Positions 58,860 to 64,000 of a DNA stretch of 64,000 bases are shown here, piece after piece. Under the pieces are notes generated by a model that searched no databases, had not been told where the DNA came from, and saw only the letters and a program-made list of their open reading frames with translations. The stretch comes from Lactobacillus sp. ESL0684 (GTDB taxonomy: Bacteria; Bacillota; Bacilli; Lactobacillales; Lactobacillaceae): assembly GCF_029392675.1 (NCBI RefSeq), contig NZ_CP113941.1:1717001-1781000 (forward strand), given 5' to 3'. Position 1 is the stretch's first letter; each line of letters begins with the position of its first letter. The translations under genes were made by a program, and so were the position numbers.

Positions 58860-59324
58860 TCATCGTTTAAAACTACCAGTTAACTGCCCTGCTTGAATAA
58901 TTTTACCCTGACTTGCCTTGAAAAATTGATGCTTATTAGCACTAGTGGATAAATCCAAATATTCTGCTAAAGAATAGACAGTAAATCGATAATCATGTTT
59001 TTGGCCACGTGGCGGCTTGGGACCTGCATACTGATGCCAACCATATGCTCGTCCCTGTACCGCTTTAATATTTGCGACTCTTTTGCCAGCAGGTATCTTA
59101 CCTGCAATAATTGTTGTTGCTGGTATATTCCAAATTACCCAATGGGTAAAATTATGAATCAATGGATGACTTAAATCCTCTAAAATAATTGCAATGCTTT
59201 TAGCATGTGGATCTAAATTTTTGAGGATAAATTCAGGTGATTCGTTTTGTCCCAATTTGGTATTAAGTAATTTAAAACGATGATCAGAACCAATTGCTGA
59301 ACAAGTAAATAATAATTTATTCAT
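58860..59324 (-). CDS. YbhB/YbcL (PEBP/Raf-kinase-inhibitor-like) protein
   Basis: 154 residues. The SPEFILKNLDPHAKSIAIILED start, HNFTHWVIWNIP and the GPKPPRGQKHDYRFTVYSL segment are the PEBP signature with its anion pocket. Cytoplasmic; the function of bacterial members is unclear. Located between the two lysine units on the opposite strand, a likely passenger. Confidence 0.9.
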   Translation of the reverse strand: MNKLLFTCSAIGSDHRFKLLNTKLGQNESPEFILKNLDPHAKSIAIILEDLSHPLIHNFTHWVIWNIPATTIIAGKIPAGKRVANIKAVQGRAYGWHQYAGPKPPRGQKHDYRFTVYSLAEYLDLSTSANKHQFFKASQGKIIQAGQLTGSFKR

Positions 59325-59384
59325 TAGTATTCTCCTAAGTTTCCACTTTCAAGGCTCATTATAATGCTTTTTTAAAGAAAAAGA

Positions 59385-59413
59385 TTGACAAAGCTGATTT
59401 TCTCAACTATTAT
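59385..59413 (+). promoter_or_regulatory. Promoter of lysine-riboswitch unit 2
   Basis: TTGACA, 17 bases, TATTAT. Confidence 0.8.
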
Positions 59414-59439
59414 TTTCATTAATTAAATAATTTCCAATG

Positions 59440-59670
59440 CAATAGAGGTCGCGTCAATTACGAATTTAGTCTGAGTGAGCAAACACGAAGAAGGCTAATG
59501 TAAGAATTGTCGCCGAAACGAAAAGATTATTTGCTGCAATGTTTTCGTTGGGACGCAAGAGCATATCTTGCGGACTGTCCCGGTTTTCCCCGGGGAGCGC
59601 TATCTGATTTATCTATAATAATGATTGATTATTACCTCGTTGTCTGGCTTAGATGACGAGGTTTTTATTT
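59440..59670 (+). promoter_or_regulatory. Lysine riboswitch (L-box) 2 with terminator
   Basis: A second L-box nearly identical to the first: AATAGAGGTCGCG, GAATTGTCGCCGAAACG, TTGGGACGC, ACTGTCCC, GGGGAGCGCTATCTG. The peripheral helices (around 59470-59500) differ. A terminator (ACCTCGT / ACGAGGT plus T run, 59634-59670) follows. The 36 bases ahead of the aptamer core are the same in both copies. Confidence 0.93.
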
Positions 59671-59725
59671 ACGCTTTTTTTATTGTATTGGCTTACGTTT
59701 GAAACTATTTACGGAGGTTTTCAAA

Positions 59726-61345
59726 GTGAAGTCAAAAAATAAGTGGTTAGCAGTCTTACTTGCCGGACTACTAAGTTTAGCAATTGGTTTGAACAGTAAC
59801 ATTAGTCAAACTGCAGCTAAAAAAGACGCTAATACCTTGAAGGTGGCCATGGAGGCAAATTACCAGCCTTACAACTGGACCCAAACCACCAAGGCTAATG
59901 GTGCAGTACCTATCAATGGTTCAAGTGCTTATGCTAACGGTTATGATGTCAAAATTGCAAAAATCATCGGTAAACAATTACACCGCAAAGTTGAAGTGGT
60001 TAAAACCGAATGGGACGGTCTTTTGCCCGCTTTAACTAGTGGTAAAGCTGACTTGATCATTGCCGGCATGAGTCCAACTCCACAACGTGAAAAAGCGATT
60101 AATTTTTCTAAGCCATATAAGCGCAGTACTTTCGTCGTAATTACTAAAGTCAACAGTAAATATGCTAACGCTAAAAGTTTAAACGACTTTAAAGGCGCCA
60201 AGTTAACGGCACAGCAAGGAACCTTCCACTACCAATTAATCAAACAATTAAAGGGTGCTAAAAGGCAACCAGCAATGCGTGACTTCGCAGCTATGCGGCA
60301 AAGTCTAATCTCTGGAACCATTGATGGCTATGTAGCAGAAGACACTGAATCGACCTCTTTCAAGCTAGTCGATCCTGATATTAAGGCAATCGCTGTTAGT
60401 AAAATGGCTGGTTTCCACGCAACTAAAGACGAATCAATTACTTCGATTGGGATTGCTAAGCCTAATAAAAAGCTGCTCAAAGACGTTAACCGCGTTTTAG
60501 CAACTATCCCAGAAGCTAAAAGAAACAAGTTGATGAATGAGGCCGTTAAACAGCAGCCTAAGAGTGATAAGTCTTCCAAGAAAGGGAAACACACAAACTG
60601 GTTCGTCTCCATGTGGCAAGAATACGGTGGCATGATTCTAAACGGAATTGGCATGACCTTGCTACTAGCTTCAGTCGGAACCATTGCTGGCTTCTTCATC
60701 GGTCTATTAGTTGGTATCATTAGAACTATCCCCACTCCAAAGTCACGACCAAAAAGATGGGGATTAAAATTTATTGACTGGCTACTTGCAGTCTATATCG
60801 AAATCTTTCGGGGTACTCCAATGATGGTGCAAGCTGCCGTTATCTACTATGGTATCGCCCAATTTTGGCACCTGAGCATTGACCGAACAGTTGCCGCATT
60901 AATTATTGTTTCTATTAATACTGGTGCCTACTTAGCTGAGATTATTCGCGGTGGGATTACTTCTACACCTGAGGGACAATTCGAAGCTGCTAGTGCACTG
61001 GGAATGACACACAACCAAAGAATGTGGCACATTATTTTACCGCAAGCAATCAAGAATTGTTTACCATCAATTACCAATGAATTTATCGTTAACATCAAGG
61101 ATACCTCAGTCTTGAGTATCATTTCTGTTTCTGAGTTATTCTTCGTTGGTACCACAATTGCCAGTCAAACTTTCAAGTTCTTCCCAACTTACCTAACCAT
61201 TTCAGCCATTTACCTAATCTTAACGTTCACAATTACCAGAATTTTCAACTTGATTGAAAAACGCTTGGCAGGAAGCAAGAACTATAATCTAATGGCTAAT
61301 CAAGTGCAGGTCGGAACTAATAATGAAACAGAGGTCAAGAAATAA
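59726..61345 (+). CDS. Lysine-type ABC transporter, binding protein fused to permease (copy 2)
   Basis: 539 residues with a GTG start after ACGGAGG. Same layout as copy 1: signal peptide, binding domain, permease with AASALGMTHNQRMW. The permease halves of the two copies are almost the same while the binding domains differ at more positions. Last base of the stop is the first of the ATPase ATG, so the pair is coupled. Controlled by the second lysine riboswitch. Confidence 0.92.
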   Translation: MKSKNKWLAVLLAGLLSLAIGLNSNISQTAAKKDANTLKVAMEANYQPYNWTQTTKANGAVPINGSSAYANGYDVKIAKIIGKQLHRKVEVVKTEWDGLLPALTSGKADLIIAGMSPTPQREKAINFSKPYKRSTFVVITKVNSKYANAKSLNDFKGAKLTAQQGTFHYQLIKQLKGAKRQPAMRDFAAMRQSLISGTIDGYVAEDTESTSFKLVDPDIKAIAVSKMAGFHATKDESITSIGIAKPNKKLLKDVNRVLATIPEAKRNKLMNEAVKQQPKSDKSSKKGKHTNWFVSMWQEYGGMILNGIGMTLLLASVGTIAGFFIGLLVGIIRTIPTPKSRPKRWGLKFIDWLLAVYIEIFRGTPMMVQAAVIYYGIAQFWHLSIDRTVAALIIVSINTGAYLAEIIRGGITSTPEGQFEAASALGMTHNQRMWHIILPQAIKNCLPSITNEFIVNIKDTSVLSIISVSELFFVGTTIASQTFKFFPTYLTISAIYLILTFTITRIFNLIEKRLAGSKNYNLMANQVQVGTNNETEVKK

Positions 61346-62094
61346 TGACACAAGCAAACGAAACCATTTTAAGTTTAAAGCATATTAAGAAGTCTTTCGG
61401 CAATCATGAAGTGCTACGTGATATCTCCTTTGACATCAATAAAGGCGAAATCGCAACGATTATCGGCCCTTCCGGCGGTGGTAAATCAACTACCTTGCGG
61501 TGCATCAACTTACTAGAGGAGCCGAGTGCTGGTGAAATCGATTTTCACGGCAAAAATGTCCTAGCAGAAGACTATAATCGCAACATTTATCGGGCTAAAG
61601 TTGGCATGGTTTTCCAACAATTTGATTTATTTGAAAATAAAAATGTCTTAGCTAATTGCATGGTAGGTCAAGAGTTAGTCCTTAAAAGATCAAAAGAAGA
61701 GGCTAAGAAAATTGCCTTAGCTAATTTGGAAAAAGTCGGCATGGCAGAATACGTTGATGCTAGACCCAACCAATTATCCGGCGGTCAGCAACAACGAGTA
61801 GCCATCGCCCGAGCCATTTCCATGGATCCTGAGATTTTATTATTTGATGAGCCAACTTCTGCTCTTGATCCCGAGATGGTTGGCGAAGTTTTAAGTGTAA
61901 TGAAGAACTTAGCCACAACAGGTTTAACGATGATTATCGTAACCCACGAAATGGCCTTTGCCCGCGACGTAGCCGATCAAGTCTTGTTCATCAGCGACGG
62001 TATCATCACAGAAGAAGGCAGCCCTGACCAGCTCTTTAATCATCCTCAAAATGACAAAACTACCAAGTTTTTGCGTAATTTCCAAAATAATTAA
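61345..62094 (+). CDS. Amino acid ABC transporter ATPase (lysine type)
   Basis: 249 residues. Walker A GPSGGGKST near residue 40, [18 protein letters not shown] and the VTHEMAFA switch. Same family as glnQ at the start of the window, with clear differences in the N-terminus and end. Only ATPase gene in the two lysine units, so it probably serves both permeases. Confidence 0.93.
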   Translation: MTQANETILSLKHIKKSFGNHEVLRDISFDINKGEIATIIGPSGGGKSTTLRCINLLEEPSAGEIDFHGKNVLAEDYNRNIYRAKVGMVFQQFDLFENKNVLANCMVGQELVLKRSKEEAKKIALANLEKVGMAEYVDARPNQLSGGQQQRVAIARAISMDPEILLFDEPTSALDPEMVGEVLSVMKNLATTGLTMIIVTHEMAFARDVADQVLFISDGIITEEGSPDQLFNHPQNDKTTKFLRNFQNN

Positions 62095-62100
62095 GCATCA

Positions 62101-62134
62101 AAAAAGCATCCTTATTGAATTAGGATGCTTTTTA
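62101..62134. terminator. Bidirectional terminator
   Basis: AAAAAGCATCCT / AGGATGCTTTTT stem; ends the lysine unit and the convergent flavoprotein gene. Confidence 0.9.
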
Positions 62135-62140
62135 AGTTAG

Positions 62141-62512
62141 CTAGATTTTTTGTTCAATGCGGTCAATCTTTACCTCAAGAATTTTTCTTAGCCAAGGAAA
62201 TTTAGCTTTTAATTGGTCATAATGTTTGCCCTCAGCATAGAACTCACCTGTACCATAAATGTAAAAGCCAGCACCGGGGCCTGCTGTCCCCTCAACTTCC
62301 TTACTACCAACTGTAATTACTACATGATTATCTTCAGCAAAATCAGCTTCGATGCTATGCATTCCAGCTGCTGGTAAATATAGCTGGTTATCTTCCTGAT
62401 CAATTGTAATGTATGACATCCAAGTATTAACGATTCCCGCTGGCTGGGCGTTAAGGGCAATAATCGTCGCCGGGCCCTCATGCTTCATTACTTCTAAAAA
62501 TTTCTGATCCAT
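62141..62512 (-). CDS. Pyridoxamine 5'-phosphate oxidase-like FMN-binding protein
   Basis: 123 residues. GIVNTWMSYITIDQEDN-LYLPAAGMHSIEADF fits the split-barrel flavin fold of this family, shorter than true PdxH. It likely binds FMN or a related cofactor; function unknown. AAAGGGG site. Confidence 0.85.
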   Translation of the reverse strand: MDQKFLEVMKHEGPATIIALNAQPAGIVNTWMSYITIDQEDNQLYLPAAGMHSIEADFAEDNHVVITVGSKEVEGTAGPGAGFYIYGTGEFYAEGKHYDQLKAKFPWLRKILEVKIDRIEQKI

Positions 62513-62627
62513 TTGTAATCCCCTTTGCTTAATAAAAATGTATTCCTAGCTTAGTGCTAAATTTAACTACTTTCAATTTATTAGCTCCTGGCATGATCAG
62601 ACTAATCTTATTTAAATGAGATTATTA

Positions 62628-62656
62628 TTGTATTCTCTACCAAAAGCCGCTATAAT
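62628..62656 (+). promoter_or_regulatory. Promoter of the thiamine operon
   Basis: TTGTAT, 17 bases, TATAAT, 10 bases before the TPP aptamer. Confidence 0.75.
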
Positions 62657-62666
62657 GATGGCAACA

Positions 62667-62786
62667 ACACGAGGGGTGCTGATAAGCTGAGATTAAACCC
62701 TTTGAACCTGTAAGTTAACACTTACGCTAGGAACGTGTCACTCTAATTGAGCTTTGGCACCCAACGTGCCAAGGCTTTTTATTATT
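62667..62786 (+). promoter_or_regulatory. TPP riboswitch with terminator
   Basis: The THI-box core is visible: GAGGGGTGCT, GCTGAGA, ACCCTTTGAACCTG and GCTAGGAACGTGT, closed by ACACG/CGTGT (62667-62738). A terminator follows (GCTTTGGCAC / GTGCCAAGGC plus T run). TPP should turn off the downstream thiM-thiD. Confidence 0.95.
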
Positions 62787-62811
62787 ACCGAATTTAACGG
62801 AGAGAAATATT

Positions 62812-63600
62812 ATGCAATTAGAATTATTAGAGCAATTACGGGTAGCTAACCCAGTTATTTTAAATGAAAGCAACTTTGTAACCGTCCAAGACGTTGCCAA
62901 TGGTTTAAATGCACTGGGAGCTTCACCAATTATGAGTAAAGAAATTAATGAGACTGCCGAAATGGTCAAGATGGCTAATGCAGTGCAGATCAACTTAGGT
63001 ACTATGACGCAAACAGAACTTGCTCACATGCAAAAAATGGGACAATTGGCTGAGCAACAGCAAAAACCAATTGTACTGGATCCAGTTGCCGTTGGTGCCG
63101 TTAATTATCGTCTTGAAGCTGCAGAACAACTGCTAAAAGAATTTCAAGTAAATATTATCCGCGGCAATGCTGGCGAAATTGCCGCCTTGGGCAACTTTAA
63201 TTGGCAAGCTAAGGGCATCGATGCCGGTTCTGGTACAGGAGACTTAGACGAAATCACCAAACAAGTTGCTCAAAAATATCACTGTGTAGTCATTACTAGC
63301 GGTGCCGTCGATACCATTAGTGACGGACAACAAGTCGCTCACGTTTATAATGGTAGCCCACTCTTCCAAGCCCACGTTGGTTCTGGTGACATGCTATCTA
63401 GCATTGTTGCAGCTTTTGCGGCGGTATGTGACAACCTCTTTGAAGCAGCCGAGACTGCTACACTAGTTTTTGCTGCCACGGGAGAATTACTAGTTAACCA
63501 ACAACCCGATCTCGGACCCGGAACTTTTGGCATTAAATTAATTGATGCTTTAGCTAAAGTGCAGGTTCCCGACCTAGTAAAAATTGCTAAATTTGATTAA
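62812..63600 (+). CDS. thiM: Hydroxyethylthiazole kinase
   Basis: 262 residues. Thiazole salvage enzyme of the ribokinase-like fold. VLDPVAVGAV, IIRGNAGEIAALG and the ATP/anion loop VGSGDMLSSIVAAF match ThiM. Good GGAGAG site; under the TPP riboswitch. Confidence 0.96.
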   Translation: MQLELLEQLRVANPVILNESNFVTVQDVANGLNALGASPIMSKEINETAEMVKMANAVQINLGTMTQTELAHMQKMGQLAEQQQKPIVLDPVAVGAVNYRLEAAEQLLKEFQVNIIRGNAGEIAALGNFNWQAKGIDAGSGTGDLDEITKQVAQKYHCVVITSGAVDTISDGQQVAHVYNGSPLFQAHVGSGDMLSSIVAAFAAVCDNLFEAAETATLVFAATGELLVNQQPDLGPGTFGIKLIDALAKVQVPDLVKIAKFD

Positions 63601-63614
63601 GAAAGGCAAATATT

Positions 63615-64000
63615 ATGGTAGAAAAAATTAATTCATTTCCCCAAGTACTAACGATTGCAGGTACAGATTCAAGTGGCGGGGCAGGTGTTATGGCCGACTT
63701 AAAAACCTTTCAAATGCAGCAAGTTTTTGGCACCGCGGTAATTGTAGCCGTTACTGCTCAAAATACTTTAGGCGTACAAGCTACCCACCTCTTACCATTA
63801 GAAATGATTGACGCACAGTGTGCGGCCTTAGCTGATGATTTAGATATTCGCGCCTGCAAAACTGGTATGCTAGGCGATGCCGAACATGTTCACCAAGTTG
63901 CAGTAAACTTACAAAAATACGACTTCGGCCCAGTTACTGTTGATCCAGTAATGGTAGCCAAAGGCGGTGCCCAATTGCTCAGCGATGAAGCTGTTGAAAC
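63615..64000 (+). CDS. thiD: Hydroxymethylpyrimidine/phosphomethylpyrimidine kinase (3' truncated)
   Basis: Starts at 63615 after GAAAGGC and runs off the window (about 128 residues seen). LTIAGTDSSGGAGVMADLKTF is the ThiD N-terminus, with KTGMLGD and VDPVMVAKGG later. Phosphorylates HMP twice. Second gene of the thiamine operon; thiE would be expected beyond the window. Confidence 0.95.
   Translation, partial: MVEKINSFPQVLTIAGTDSSGGAGVMADLKTFQMQQVFGTAVIVAVTAQNTLGVQATHLLPLEMIDAQCAALADDLDIRACKTGMLGDAEHVHQVAVNLQKYDFGPVTVDPVMVAKGGAQLLSDEAVE

Overview
This is an AT-rich Gram-positive chromosome segment, most likely from Lactobacillus in the narrow sense (L. delbrueckii group). The lines of evidence are an Apf-type surface protein, an SLAP-domain protein, PepN, a GlnP with tandem binding domains, T-box, lysine and TPP riboswitches, strong AGGAGG ribosome binding sites, and a Ddl with the Tyr of vancomycin-susceptible enzymes. 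I cannot name the species. Both ends are cut inside genes.

Layout. 1-6.5 kb: end of an isoleucine-2-epimerase-like aminotransferase, a glutamine-type ABC transporter (glnPQ) and a BceAB-like peptide exporter pair. 6.5-16.5 kb: two zinc-ribbon membrane proteins, a small secreted Cys-containing protein, an ECF S component, an alpha/beta hydrolase overlapping a GalT/HIT-like DUF4931 gene, an L,D-transpeptidase, pepN, an Apf-like protein and an orphan PemK/MazF-like toxin. 16.7-32.9 kb: a DASS anion symporter, a YibE/YibF pair with an esterase, a MerR-like coiled-coil protein, ddl, a Ca2+-type P-ATPase, a CAP-domain exoprotein, a GNAT enzyme, a TetR/membrane pair, prs, a hydrolase and a GT2. 33-41.8 kb: a DUF1002 protein, viroplasmin-RNase H, a DUF915 hydrolase, cardiolipin synthase, T-box-controlled asnA, and a sirtuin-ogt-terC operon.

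41.8-55.3 kb is the accessory region. It starts with IS3 debris and a cluster of intact and decayed toxin-antitoxin genes around an SLAP/CAP-like exoprotein. A 4-spacer CRISPR array and a complete-looking type I-E operon follow (cas3-cas8e-cse2-cas7-cas5-cas6e-cas1-cas2/dnaQ, all on the minus strand). cas1 carries an in-frame amber stop where the family has Trp, the space between cas2 and the array is only about 29 bp, and two degenerate CRISPR repeats sit upstream of cas3. Interference looks intact; spacer acquisition is probably lost. Beyond cas3 a strong promoter drives a 33-residue hydrophobic peptide, a possible undescribed small membrane peptide or type I toxin.

55.7-62.1 kb is a duplicated lysine-uptake region. 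Two near-identical promoter plus lysine-riboswitch leaders each precede a 539-residue binding-protein/permease fusion. One ATPase follows the second copy, and an M20 peptidase that lacks a usual histidine follows the first. 62.6-64 kb: a TPP riboswitch controls thiM-thiD, cut by the window end.
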